Below, in pieces: positions 24,300 to 60,339 of a stretch of 64,000 nt of DNA. The stretch lies in contig CAIIXF020000002.1 in NCBI GenBank assembly GCA_903813345.2, forward strand, positions 3,880,001-3,944,000, read 5' to 3'. The first letter of the stretch is position 1. Every line of letters begins with the position of its first letter. The translations under genes were made by a program, and so were the position numbers. Under the pieces are notes generated by a model. That model made no database searches, was not told the DNA's origin, and was given only the letters and a program-made list of their open reading frames with translations. The DNA is from Owenia fusiformis. Taxonomy: Eukaryota; Annelida; Polychaeta; Sabellida; Oweniidae.

Positions 24300-24815
24300 C
24301 GTGAAGTATACAGGATATTATAGGAATATCCTATGGTTTTGAAAAAATATCATTTATATCCATGAGTGGATATTGATATCTTCATGAGTGAGCGCAGCGA
24401 ATGAGTGAAGATATTTGTATCCATGAGTGGATATAATTGATATTTTTGAAAAACCATAGGATTGTCTGTTTATCCCATGGAAAATCATCATCAGCGAAAA
24501 AAGTTGAAAAATATAATTTGAGAAAAATTTTGAAAAAATGTGAAAAAATGTTGAAATTTTTTTTGAAATTTTGAATTTTTTTGAAATTTTTTTGAAAATA
24601 ATTAAAAAATGTAAAAAGAATTTGAAAAAATTCGAAACCATCGAATATCACTTTTCAAACCATCGAATATCACTTTCTAAGACGTGATATTCGATAGTTT
24701 AAAACTGATATTCGATTGTTTGTGAATTTTTTGCTTAAATATGATATCTTGATCCACATATCAAATATATCTTCATGTGATATTCGATCTATATCCTTGC
24801 AACTATGGGATAAAT
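24300..24815 (+). mobile_element. Composite foldback element, copy 2
   Basis: It starts ctatggttttgaaaaaatatc with the 'tccatgagtggatattgatatcttc' hairpin and an agtgagcgcagcgaatgagt loop. It then passes through a T-rich linker to the 'accatcgaatatcac' palindrome (about 24640-24720) and ends near 'cttgcaactatgggata'. This is the reverse of 16697-17290. Confidence 0.7.
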
Positions 24816-24904
24816 AGTATTTCTAGTATTATTTGGTGCACCAGTGTTCCAAATTCAAGATTTTGCCATAATTAGAAGGCAAGACGTACTTAAATTCATA
24901 CTAA

Positions 24905-25022
24905 TGATACAAGAACAGTTTACAATATCATACAAAATGTGAACAAGACAATACTAAAAAATGTTCGCATGGTGCCAGTAAGGGTCTATGTCTGCGAGGC
25001 ACGTGCACTCGTAGATCCGTGT
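24905..25022 (-). repeat. Interspersed repeat, inverted partner of 21785-21900
   Basis: The complement of the cggatctacgagtgcacgtg...agaccctta...ggcacca block, with about the same length and order. Confidence 0.75.
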
Positions 25023-25033
25023 GAAAATAAACA

Positions 25034-25690
25034 GGAATACAATATGTGTTTTACAGATATATGAGAATGTAATGAAACATTTATAGAATGGTTTTGTATA
25101 CATTTAATCATTTGTGTTGTCCAAACAAGACTGTTTGGTTCGATTCTAGATTCAGTATTTTGTAACAAGATCTGTATATGCTTTACAGATATGTAAGAAT
25201 GGAATGAAACATATATAAAATAGTTTGGTATATATTTATTAATTTGTGTTGTCCAAAACAAGACTGTTTGGTTCCATTCAAGATTAATATTTTGCAACAA
25301 GATCTGTATATGCTTTACAGATATGTGGGAATGGAATGAAACATATATAAAATAGTTTGGTATATATTTATTAATTTGTGTTGTCCAAAACAAGACTGTT
25401 TGGTTCCATTCAAGATTAATATTTTGCAACAAGATCTGTATGTGCTTTACAGATATGTGAGAATGGAATGAAACATATATAAAATAGTTTGGTATATATT
25501 TATTAATTTGTGTTGTCCAAAACAAGACTGTTTGGTTCCATTCAAGATTAATATTTTGCAACAAGATCTGTATATGCTTTATACTTATAGATATATGAAA
25601 ATTGAATGAAACATATATAAAATAGTTTTGTTTACATTTATTCATTTGTGTTGTGCAAAACAGGGCTGTTTGGTTCCATTCTAGATTCAA
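25034..25690. repeat. Tandem repeat, about 120-bp unit, five copies
   Basis: Each unit contains tttacagatatgtgagaatgg, acatatataaaatagtttgg, tgttgtccaaaacaagactg and attttgcaacaagatctg. Copies two to four are nearly identical. The long minus-strand open frame across it follows from the array and is not a gene. Confidence 0.88.
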
Positions 25691-25699
25691 TAGTAAAAT

Positions 25700-27740
25700 T
25701 ATTAAAAGTATTGGGTACGTCAATCTATGATTTGACATAATCAGAACTTTTGGTTGGGTTTGGTTGCCTTGGAAAATCATTTGATATTTATCTCATGAAT
25801 TTATTCTTGTCTACGCGCTTTAAAATTGTCCATATAATTTTGGAAGTAAAAGTTTCCCCTTGGTTGAATAAAAAAATGGATCATTTCATAATACGTCAAT
25901 GGGCGGTTTTTTTATAGTTTTTTATTATACATTTTCTTAGATAAAGTATAAAGTCTGAATGATGCATATTCATGTTTTTATATTTCAATACCAGATACTT
26001 CAAAAGTAAAAAAAAGTAAAAACGTTATAACAGAAAACTATATCTTGATATCTATATTCTGTGCATATTTTTCAATAATTTTGTACATGTATTGGCCTTT
26101 GGATCAAATCTGGCTTTCAACAGAATTCGTACAGAAGCACTATATTGGCTGGTTTATTGTATTTCAAAATAAGGCTTTTACGATGAAAATAAGATAAGAA
26201 TATTTTTCATATTATTTGGTAGAACTGCCCACTAGTACCTTAATTGAAGGAAAACTAAATGTTAAAAGTAAAATAATGACATTATTTATTCATCATTTAT
26301 AAATCTTTATTGACTCAGTATATGTACAGGTTAGTATATAAAGTACATAGTAAGTAATACATTATGTATTTAGTTTCATGAATAAATATTGTACAATTTC
26401 ATAACTGTAACATTATGTTATACAATAAAATGAAAACAAATGTTTGTTTTTTATGTTTTTCATAATTGTAAAATGATAATAAAATATGAAATGAATTGCA
26501 TATTATTTAGTTAGAAAATAGTTTTTACAAGCGTTAGAAGTACTTTGCATGTATGTGTGATCAAGAACATGCATGAAACAAACAGACCATACAGTACATT
26601 AAAACAGAGTATTACGTCAGAAACAGTCATATTGCCCTTCTACTGAAAGGGGCTTATGAGCATGAAAAAAGACTATGTATCAGGATAAAGTTGCAGACTT
26701 GATTTCGAAGCATGTTTTCAAATTACACTAATTTTTCAAGAAACTAAATTTGTAAAACCCCCAGATGTTATTGAACAGTTGCATAATCAGCTGCAATGAA
26801 ATGTTTTTGGCTGACAAACCGGACTTTTGTCACCTTTTTAGCGTAAACAGTGCTGAGAAGAACGACATGTTGAAATTTGACTCATACATATCTACAATAA
26901 ATCTATGAAATGCATATTCTGTGTAGTAAAACATTTTACAAAAATAATTATTATTTTGAATGCATACAAATATTTGGTCATGAAAAATTGTCAAATGTGA
27001 TTTATGATAAAATGATTTATGGCCATATAAGTCAAAATTTGTTTCTTCGACAAGAACTTTAAATGAAAGCAGAATTTTCATGTTTTGCGATAATCTTTAT
27101 TCGTTTTTATTTCTACACGACACAGGATATATTTTGTAAACAACACAGACATGCATTAAGTGAGCCATAAATCATAAACAGAGTCATAAATCATAACAGA
27201 AAATAATTTCATGTTAAGAAAATTATCACCTGAAAATATACTAACATACGGAAGTAAACTACTTGTACTCCAATACTGTACATTCTGGTGTATTTACTGC
27301 ACATTGTTAATTATACACAAATGTACATTGTACATTATTAATAGGCGCACATTAACAACATATGTACAATGTTAATACCAAATGTACACTAGCATATTAA
27401 AGATGTACATTATAGATGCATATATGTGAAGTGAACATACACAATTGTATATTGAATATACTCAAGTGATCATTGATTATTCATAAATGTAAATACTCAC
27501 AAAAGTACGCTGAATATACAAAAACATACACAAATTGAACAAACACAAATGATGTGCATGTTAACAAGTTAAAATCTCTCTTTCTAACTGAATATCATTA
27601 TGCAACTTCAATAGATCACTCTTTCTACATTTCTACCTTTAATTACTAAAACAAAAGTTCAGCCATAAAACTCGATGGAAAATCAATTTTGGTTATTTTG
27701 TGTAAGTCTACAAATTATGATGTTAGGAGGGTACTAAAGG
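25700..27740. other. AT-rich intergenic sequence, no gene seen
   Basis: Extended AT-rich sequence with many tacatt/aatgta words, notably 27290-27420. No coding frame or clear mobile element ends. Confidence 0.4.
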
Positions 27741-27799
27741 GAGGGTACTTGTGTGTTCTGGAAGAAATGGACTATACCAGAAATGACAAAGTGCTCCTC

Positions 27800-28060
27800 A
27801 AATGTATTTATTTCATTTCCATAATGACACTTTACTAATATTTTACAAATCATTTCAAAAAATGTAACCCTAGTTTATTTCATTTCCATGATGACACTTT
27901 ACTAATATTTTACAAATCATTTCAACAAAATTTTACCCTAATCTATATCATTTCCATGATAACAATATACTAATATTTTAAAAATCATTTCAAAAAAGGT
28001 TACCCTAGTTTATTTCTTTTCCATGCTGACACTAAACTAATATTTTACAAATCATTTAAA
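27800..28060. repeat. Tandem repeat, about 69-bp unit, four copies
   Basis: tttatttcatttccatgatgacactttactaatattttacaaatcatttc recurs with small changes. Confidence 0.8.
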
Positions 28061-28872
28061 ACAAAAAAAGTAAGCATTATCAAATGTTGATGTCATATTA
28101 CTTTATGATAAAGGATAAAGTCTATGATAAACTGCATGTAGGTCCCAGATTTGTGGATTATATCTTGCACAATGCAATTTTCTTTTGGGATATTCATGAA
28201 TGAGCCAATTATTAGAAGTGACTATAGTGTCCATAAATTTGACTTAAATATTGATAAAATGAAACTAATTATTCTAAATCGGTATTCTATTACTTTAGAT
28301 ATTTCATATACGGGGTCAGTATGTCACAACAAAAATTTAAACATTAGGCTCAAAACATAATTTAAATAACTCGTTTTGTGATATTATAAATAGGTGACTT
28401 GTGATATTCTATATATAGCCTAAAATTATACTTACTATTTTAATACCACATTTCAAAGGCATTTGCCTTTAATATCATAGGGTTACTTGCACTGCTAAAA
28501 TGATGTGCTTCAAAAGCTTGTTCGTGAATGTTTGATGTAAAACATTTACATTATGAAATATAGTAAGACTAATTAGAGTTAAGCATCATTCATTCTCAAT
28601 CAAACGTTATATAGAAAATATACATGAATTTAGTAAATTGATTGCATAGACGCGAGAGTTATGTACATGCGCATGTGTGAAAATAAAATGAAAGGAGAAC
28701 ACTATTGATCATTGGGTATCCAAAATAGCCCAAAAATGGACCTTATAAGACCCTAGAGCATCTATTATGCCAAAATCTTGGGATGGTATTCATTATATAC
28801 AGATTTTTATACAGATGGTTTTGGTGTACTTTTGGACCCTAATACAAACCAGAAAAGCAAATTATTACATTA

Positions 28873-29108
28873 TTATACCACTGTCATATTCCTCACTCTC
28901 TGATTGGTCCATGTCCTACAAATGACAAAATATAACAAGCGATATTCGACGGAAGTCACATAAATATCAAGTGATATTCACCAGTCAGGACTTAGTTAAG
29001 CGTAGTTTCAATTTTATGTATCCCTGGGAGTGTACTGCTATATTTAATAAGACATCAATAGTTAATTATTCCATATATGTGAGTGAGGAATATAACAGTG
29101 AATAATAA
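28873..29108. repeat. Inverted-end element next to the kinase gene 3' end
   Basis: ttattataccactgtcatattcctcactc at the left is mirrored by gagtgaggaatataacagtgaataataa at the right. gatattc words in the centre form an inner pair. Confidence 0.7.
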
Positions 29109-29117
29109 AACAAATAT

Positions 29118-29248
29118 TTGATTCTATTTTCGGTGAATACCTGTGACACCTTCACAAGATGATAGTGCACTAGCCCTTTGGGCTTCGTGGAATATCACTT
29201 GTGAAAGATGCACAGGTATTCACCTCAATAGAATTAAATATTTGTACA
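29118..29248. repeat. Hairpin element
   Basis: aatatttgattctattttcggtgaatacctgtg and its complement cacaggtattcacc...aatagaattaaatatt enclose about 60 bases. Confidence 0.7.
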
Positions 29249-29596
29249 ATATTATACATATATGTGTTCACTTAACAATGTCAACATTGGTCCGATTTTC
29301 TGATAATACCTTTTGATTTTTCTTGATCAAAGATATGTCAAAATCTAATACAGATCTGTGCTTCAATCTGTTTTTGTGATGATATTAAATTTAAATATTC
29401 ATATGCATTTTTTCCAATATTCCAAGAGAATATAGAATACACTTTAAACGTGCCATGTAAAATCTAGATTCAGTTTACAATGTCTGCTGTTGACTTCCTT
29501 TGGAGAATAACCAAGAATGGTTCAACAGCACTCTATGCAAAGCATACTGCCTCATACTTTTATACTAGTGCTCATATACTAGTGCTTTTATACTCG

Positions 29597-29602
29597 TTTA
29601 TT
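29597..29602 (-). terminator. Candidate polyadenylation signal of the kinase gene
   Basis: AATAAA on the minus strand, about 45 bases after the stop codon. The 3' end is unproven, since other AATAAA words occur further on. Confidence 0.3.
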
Positions 29603-29647
29603 TATACAAGTACTTTATACTGTATATAATAATATAATACTCATGAC

Positions 29648-54382
<24,735 letters not shown>

Positions 54383-54506
54383 GATATCATCTAACCAGTC
54401 AGTGTAATCCAATCGTAAACATTTATATATTGACCAATGAAATGCATCGAAAATGAGGGTGTGACACCACCAGAGCTTGTCTTCACATGTTAAGTGTCTA
54501 TTCGAC
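54383..54506 (-). other. 5' part of kinase exon 1, probably untranslated
   Basis: The exon starts after TACTTTCAG. The kinase frame is open through all 41 codons here but has no ATG. Three out-of-frame ATGs give short upstream frames. Splicing to either candidate first exon I can see gives no in-frame ATG, so I treat this as 5' UTR. Confidence 0.5.
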
Positions 54507-55004
54507 CTGAAAGTAAAGGAAGATATGAATCTATAAAGGTTTTTCTAAGGTGGGTTATATACATGTATGTAGGGGTTTCATTAGCAGCAGGCAATAGGCA
54601 ATTTTCACAGGTAACTTTCACAAAATTGCCTGTTGTTTTTAGGGACTTTTCAACTGTTCCATGTTAAATTTATGATTTCCATTCATTTTGCCTGTTGTTT
54701 TCATTTATTTAGCCCGTTGTGAGAAATTCTAGTGAAATCCAAGATTTGAGATGCAAGAACTATTGCCAGATAACCTTAAATCTTGAAAGATTATCTTGAT
54801 ATATAAAATCAAATACATGCTGGACCCTATGAAAATAGGCACGTTATGGTATAGTGAGAGCAAAAAGAAAAACATACGATTGTTATTTTTGAGAGTCCCT
54901 TACCCTACTACTTCTTCAACAAAATCAAAAATCTTACTTCTGGGAAGCAAAACTGTTAGACTACATTGACAACTGTTTATAATGTATGTCTTCAGCGGTC
55001 ATAG

Positions 55005-55985
55005 CAATAGAGAACTTCTCAATCTTTTACCTGTACAATTACAACATGGGAGAATTTTCTACGCCTCTTAAACTTAAGACACCTACTTCAATAGATTACT
55101 TCGTATTTACGCAATCTTTTCATCAGGTTTTATCGGCAGAATGAATAAATTTTCATTTTTGATCGCAAAATTTGTGTGTAATATTAAACATATTTCAAAA
55201 GTCAAATTCCTCCATTCTTTTCCGGGCCACTTTCGGACCACTCAAATGGGGAATCCCCTTTTAAATCCAACCACCATCTTGAAAAGTGATGGAATCTCTC
55301 TTGATGAAAAAGAAAAATGTTCCCGTTCTGCAGATAAACCAACATAATTGTGGATTCTACTACACAAAAAGAATGCTAAAATACTCAGGAATCTATTGAA
55401 GTAGGTATCTTAAGTGTAAGAGGCGTAGAAAATTCTCCCATGTTGTAATCGTACAGGCAAACATGGACGTCAAGTACGTTTCTGGCGAAAGCTGGAGCAT
55501 AGATTATTTAAGAGGACTGGAAACAAGATGGCAGTCTATTTCAATTCTGCCAATTCGTTTTGGCCTATTTATCACTATTGACTCAGTTGTTCATCTAGTT
55601 TTTCTTACCTTAGATGCTTAGTATTCTATTTAGTATAATATAGTTTCCAAAATTATTGTCATTTGCGATAATTAGTACTAAAAGTACTTTGAACAGGTCA
55701 GCTGCCATTTGCTTGGCTTAATCGTACCAGTCCACAAAAACAGTGAAATCATATTAAAAATACCAATAAAACTTTAAAATTGAGGCAGATGCGATACAAA
55801 AAGACTATAAATACAGATATGCAGGTTACAGTCACCAAGATGAGCTAATTTCAGCCGAGATTTGGGAAATAAAAAGGTAGGTCATTCTTGTTTCCAGTCC
55901 TCTAAATAATCTATGCTCCGGCTTTCGCCAGAAACTTACTTGACGTCTGTGCAGGCAAAAGATTGAGAAGTTTTCAGGACTATAG
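55005..55985. mobile_element. Compound foldback element with three stems
   Basis: 55010-55036 pairs with about 55955-55980 (acttctcaatctttt). Within this, 55027-55100 pairs with 55383-55460 (ctgtacaattacaacatggg, ttctacgcctctta, cttcaatagat). Then 55465-55530 pairs with about 55885-55950 (cgtcaagtacgtttctggcg, catagattattta, ggactggaaacaag). The result would be two adjacent hairpins on one outer stem. Confidence 0.7.
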
Positions 55986-56329
55986 TCCTGCCATGGGATA
56001 ACTAGAAATACAAAGGAAATTGTAGACAACGTCCTATGTTTTAAAATTGGCTGAAAATATTCGAATATATCTTACAGACTGAATCTTCCTTGGATTCAGT
56101 GTGTTGGATACAGACTGTACATGTACAAGGGCAAATAGGATCAATTTTTTATTTCCTCCATAATGCTTTTATTGCTGTAGCCAATCGAGCGATATTATCG
56201 TTATGATTTTTACGTATAAGTTATGTTAAATAACTAAACTAACTATACCTGCATCCTTTTAACGATTAAGACACGATAACACTTCAAATTAACGAGTTTT
56301 AAAAACTTTTTGAAACTTTTTAGTAATCC

Positions 56330-56395
56330 GGAAGTAATTGACGTATTCTTCCGCGCAACCAATTACGCGCATAATGACGTCACATCCGCATGTGA
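56330..56395. promoter_or_regulatory. CpG-richer promoter-like segment
   Basis: It contains ccggaagt (ETS-type), a CCAAT box (gcaaccaattacgcgc) and the palindrome tgacgtca (CRE), unusual in this AT-rich region. On the minus strand, AAAGGATGCAG|GTATAG at about 56245-56262 could be the donor of a noncoding kinase first exon. Confidence 0.4.
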
Positions 56396-56714
56396 GAAAG
56401 AAAACTAATTTTCAAAAACTTTAACTAAATCATGCGATTTTTCATTGAATCAATTATATTTTGGTGAAGCAATACAATTGAACTAAAGGTATGTTATTCA
56501 TGCATTTACTTACTTAAAATTAGTCTTGATTTTCGTCTCAAAGTGGCATAAGTTTTAATTTGCAAAATCTTGTTTTCCTTTTGGCTTTCTTTTCAATGAA
56601 TTTCCCCATTTGATTTTCATTTTTGTTTTCAATCAAAGAAAAACAGCATGAAGTCAATGTCAGTAGTTCTCTCTTGTATTATATTGTATTGAGTATTGTA
56701 CAGAACTTCCTTCC

Positions 56715-57620
56715 ACTCGTCAATGAAAAATGGTGTGCCTAGTCATATAAATCCGACCGTTGTATGCTGTTCTTCGATATTCCTTGTTCTTATTTGGATA
56801 TTTATTTTTTATCATTTTCTTTGCATACACGGTCGTAGATATTATATGGAACAAATTGCGGTAAACGCTTTTCTAGCCTGTCTTGGTAACCATAGTTACC
56901 ATACTAACCAAAGTCACACAAATTATCACGTAATAATTTAGCTCCAACATCAAAGTGTTAAATCTTACCTTAGACATGTAAAACGCTTGATAATTGACGA
57001 AATATAATCAATTGAATTATATTTTCATTATCGCCCGCCATGTTGCTGAATGTTGTTTCCGGTAGTCTAAATGTATAACATGTATCGAAACGGAATCATA
57101 ATTATTTATTACACAGAGATCGATTCCAAAGCCGTTCTCTGCCACTTATTACTTTTTTCATTTTGAAACAATAACTTTTCCAAATAACTTCCCTTCTCAA
57201 CGACACTGCTTCCCTTTCAACTGAATATTCGTGTAACAAAAACTTATGATTTCGTTTGATATAGTTTTACATCTAGACTATCAGATTAACCCGGAAGTGA
57301 CCTTGGTAGGCAAAATGAGAAAAGTTTAAAATTTAGCAGCGTGCTTATATTTCTTCAATTACCAAGCGTTTTACGTGCCTAAGGTAAGATTAAATACTTT
57401 ATAGTTGAAGCAAAGAAATTAATTTATCATTTGTGTGAATTTTGTCGGGTAGACATGCCAGGAAAGCAATTCCCGCAATATAGAAGCGCTAGCGTTTATG
57501 ACCCTAGTATGCAAGAAAATAAGAAAAATAAATATCCAAATCAGAAAAAAATAACAACAAATAACATCATACGAGGGTCAGATTTATATGACTAGGTGTG
57601 CCTCACTCGATTCTCTAGCT
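56715..57620. promoter_or_regulatory. Inverted-repeat divergent promoter region of the kinase gene and MED7
   Basis: Arms 56731-57000 and 57345-57605 are inverted copies (shared tgtgcctagtcatataaatc, ttggatatttatttttta, aagcgttttac and ctaaggtaagatt). The core holds ETS-type CCGGAA sites (57057-57062 minus, 57291 plus) and a YY1-like AACATGGCGG on the minus strand (about 57034-57043). Each arm has a CTAAG|GTAAGATT donor facing outward, so noncoding first exons could leave in both directions. Confidence 0.45.
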
Positions 57621-58729
57621 TTTCGTATGTAATCTTGAGAAAAGTACCAAGGCAGCTCAATCTTTCTACTCAAAGCTGGAATTTAGAGAAGGCTTTGGGC
57701 CGAAGTAAGTCACACGCACCTAGAACTCCTATTTAATAATTCTTATAAATATTTATAAGAATATTTATCATATTTAAGTTGATGCGTTGCTTGACTGGAT
57801 CTAGTTCAACAAGGCTAGAAATTTTACAATAGTTCCCAGTGTTCCAGATGGAATTACTTCTAGCTAAGAATTGGCTAGACACTCAAGTAATGCCCAACAA
57901 TCTGACATTGGAATGGGCTTTTAAAAGTCTTTTTCTCAAACGAAAGCTCATGGATTTGATAATCAATAGGCTAGAGTGAATATAAAAGGATATTTCAAAA
58001 CAGGCACTCTGAGTATTTTAAAGGAAAAAAAGAAAGCAAACATTCCTGGAAATGAGCACAATATCACAGTGTCAATATGTATTTTATCATAGGGCCAGGG
58101 TCCTCCATCGAACTTGGATATCTGGGGCTGATTCGTCATGGGGTTATTTTTACCATGGGAATTTAATACTAAATTGATCAGATATATTGTTTTTTTTGTT
58201 GATTTTAACATTGTCATTAAGGTACTTATGGAACAAAAACATTTTTGAAAAAATTGCTATGTGTGCACATGTTATTTTCTGGTACAAAATAAAGTATGAA
58301 GGCATGTGTGTATTTCCTTGGATTTTCAGGAAAGAATCACTAAATTGTCTTCTTTTAGTAAACCCGGAGACAGGCTAATGGTAACTCCAATGTTGACCAG
58401 AAACTTTGAGAACAAAGATTGGAAAATTAGAAAGCAGGAAATATCATCATTTCCTGGACCACTGACCTTGTACCACTGGTTTACTAAAGAAGACAATGTA
58501 ATGATGCTTTCCTAACTGTGTTTTAATCTTTCATCATGTTAATTATCAATTAAATGGATGCCAGTAGGGTTTCATCCACCTCATTATATATTTTCATTAT
58601 ATTATCGGAAATGAAAAAATAAATGAAATGAAAATGAAATTGATAGAATAGAAATGCAAAAAATCCTTTACAATTTCTTTGAATTTTATTTTCAGATAGC
58701 ACTCCTTTCAACAGTCACAGTATAACAAA
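57620..58729. other. Probable MED7 intron 1 and 5' untranslated region
   Basis: No coding seen until the acceptor TTTTATTTTCAG at 58684-58695, which precedes 34 untranslated bases and the MED7 ATG. Confidence 0.45.
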
Positions 58730-58849
58730 ATGGCCGAGGCCAATCAAGGAGTGAGTTCGCTACCTCTACCCCCCATGCAGTTCATCAGTTTGTATACAGA
58801 TGAGAACATGCAGAGAGGACGTGTTCCAAGACCACCACCCCCTATCAAG
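58730..58849 (+). CDS. MED7: MED7 coding exon 1
   Basis: 40 codons ending in RPPPPIK, donor AAG|GTACATA. Confidence 0.93.
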
Positions 58850-60339
58850 GTACATATTAATAAGTGTAATGTCTGTGAATCAATTCTTCCTTAATGCACC
58901 TCCTGTTGTTTTTAAAGTTTGTTAAATGTGAATTGTTTTCTTGCTGTTGGCTAATTGAATTTGGCATTAACCATGGGAATTTTAGATAGACTTTATGTTT
59001 TTGTGTTCAGCTCCACTGGCGGATCTGGGAGGGGGCTGGGGGCCCGCCCCCTCCCCCCTTGGGTGGGCCCAGAAAAAAAAGGCCCTCAAAAAAATTTTGT
59101 GCGAAAAAAGGCCTTAAGGTCATCAGTGGGCCATTTAAGGCCTTATTTTTTAATTTCAGGCCAAATTTTGAAGAAAATGGGCCTCAAAATTTGGACCATC
59201 TGTTGGGTTTTAGGGGCCCAAAATTTTTTTTGTGTGGACCCTCCCCCCTCCATATCTACTTCACCAACACCTCACATTATGGGGAGGCGCATAGTTGCGG
59301 GCTTACAAGGGCTTGTAGCTTAGACTATAAATATCATTATGTTTTAAATTATAGAACTTGTTTCACTGTAAGACTCTTACTAGGCTTTTATTTGTTTGAC
59401 TTTCAGAATGGGAACCTCAATTTTTAGATTCAAATACAAATATACAACTTGACTACTAATAGCTACTATACACAGACCCGTAGCCAGGATTTGTCAAGGG
59501 GGGTTCACTTTTTGAAAAATTCCAGGGGGGCTCACTTGTGACAATTTTGGTCCAAAAATGGCCAAAATCACTTAAAAAGTGCTCAGATTAGAATGGTGAA
59601 AAAATGCATGATTTGAAAGATTTTTTGGCCAGGGGGATTCGCTCAAACCCATTGAACCCACCTGGCTACGGGCCTGATACATATAACATATACAGTAACT
59701 TGAGTGTAGAATTTGGAATATTCAGTCTCCAAAATTATTCAAATAATTTATCAGATTGTAATTTTAATTATCCGTTGAATGCAATTTCAGGATTCCTACA
59801 ATATGTTTGGGATAAAATTTGACTCAGATGACCAAATAATCCGTCCTCTTGAGAACCAAGGCCTTAGACGACTTTATCCTCAAAGTTACGACCACAAACG
59901 GGAACTTAAAAAACTAAACTACTCAATTTTGGTCAATTTCCTTGATCTTTTGGATATTCTTATAAAATCACCTGATAATCCTCAAAAACGAGGAGAAAAA
60001 ATCATGGATTTGGAACTACTTTTTATTCACATGCATCACTTGATAAACGAGTTCCGACCACATCAAGCTCGTGAAACATTACGTGTAATGCTCGAGGTCC
60101 AAAAACGTCAGCGCATAGAGACAGCTGAGAAATTTCAAAAACATTTAGATAAAGTGTCGGAAATTATGAACACTAGTTTAAGTGTGATTTCTGAAGCTGC
60201 GGGTCTAGACAGTAAATTGATGATTAAGACTGAACCTATGGATGTCGATGATTCTGCAAAGCAGACATTAACGGAGGCAGCTGAGACAGAAGCGAGAGAT
60301 AAAATGATGTGTGGTATTGTAGATGCAATGGGTACATAG
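58730..60339 (+). CDS. MED7: Mediator complex subunit 7, two coding exons, 222 aa
   Basis: MED7 is a middle-module subunit of Mediator, the nuclear complex that links transcription factors to RNA polymerase II; it forms a long coiled hinge with MED21. The exons are 58730-58849 and 59791-60339 (phase 0 junction, CAAG|GTACAT and TTTCAG|GATTC). The N-terminus has the [16 protein letters not shown] motif and PPPPIK; then [23 protein letters not shown] and the signature [19 protein letters not shown], followed by a Lys/Glu helical segment and KTEPMDVDD near the end. The length is close to the human protein (233 aa). The start ATG follows AACAAA with G at +4. Confidence 0.95.
59013..59300. repeat. 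Interspersed repeat with G/C-rich ends
   Basis: It begins ccactggcggatctgggagg and runs through aaggcc-rich sequence to cctcccccctccatatctac. This end type recurs widely in invertebrate genomes. The exact borders are not certain. Confidence 0.45.
59473..59676 (+). mobile_element. MITE with cagrcccgtagccagg ends, copy 1
   Basis: 16-bp ends cagacccgtagccagg and cctggctacgggcctg. The interior ggttcact...ccaaaaatggccaaaatcactt matches 63682-63885 in complement. Confidence 0.85.
59791..60339 (+). CDS. MED7: MED7 coding exon 2
   Basis: 182 codons plus TAG (60337-60339). It carries almost all of the conserved helical region. Confidence 0.95.
   Translation, partial: DSYNMFGIKFDSDDQIIRPLENQGLRRLYPQSYDHKRELKKLNYSILVNFLDLLDILIKSPDNPQKRGEKIMDLELLFIHMHHLINEFRPHQARETLRVMLEVQKRQRIETAEKFQKHLDKVSEIMNTSLSVISEAAGLDSKLMIKTEPMDVDDSAKQTLTEAAETEARDKMMCGIVDAMGT

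Larger units (their letters stand above)
58850..59790 (+). other. MED7 intron with two interspersed repeats
   Basis: It holds the repeats at 59013-59300 and 59473-59676 in otherwise plain AT-rich sequence. Confidence 0.8.

Noticed and set aside
24986-25780. Minus-strand open frame of 264 codons
   Set aside because: Produced by the 120-bp tandem repeat. No domain, and the start and end lie in repeat flanks.
58955-59427. Two overlapping plus-strand frames of 122 codons
   Set aside because: They lie in an interspersed repeat within the MED7 intron.
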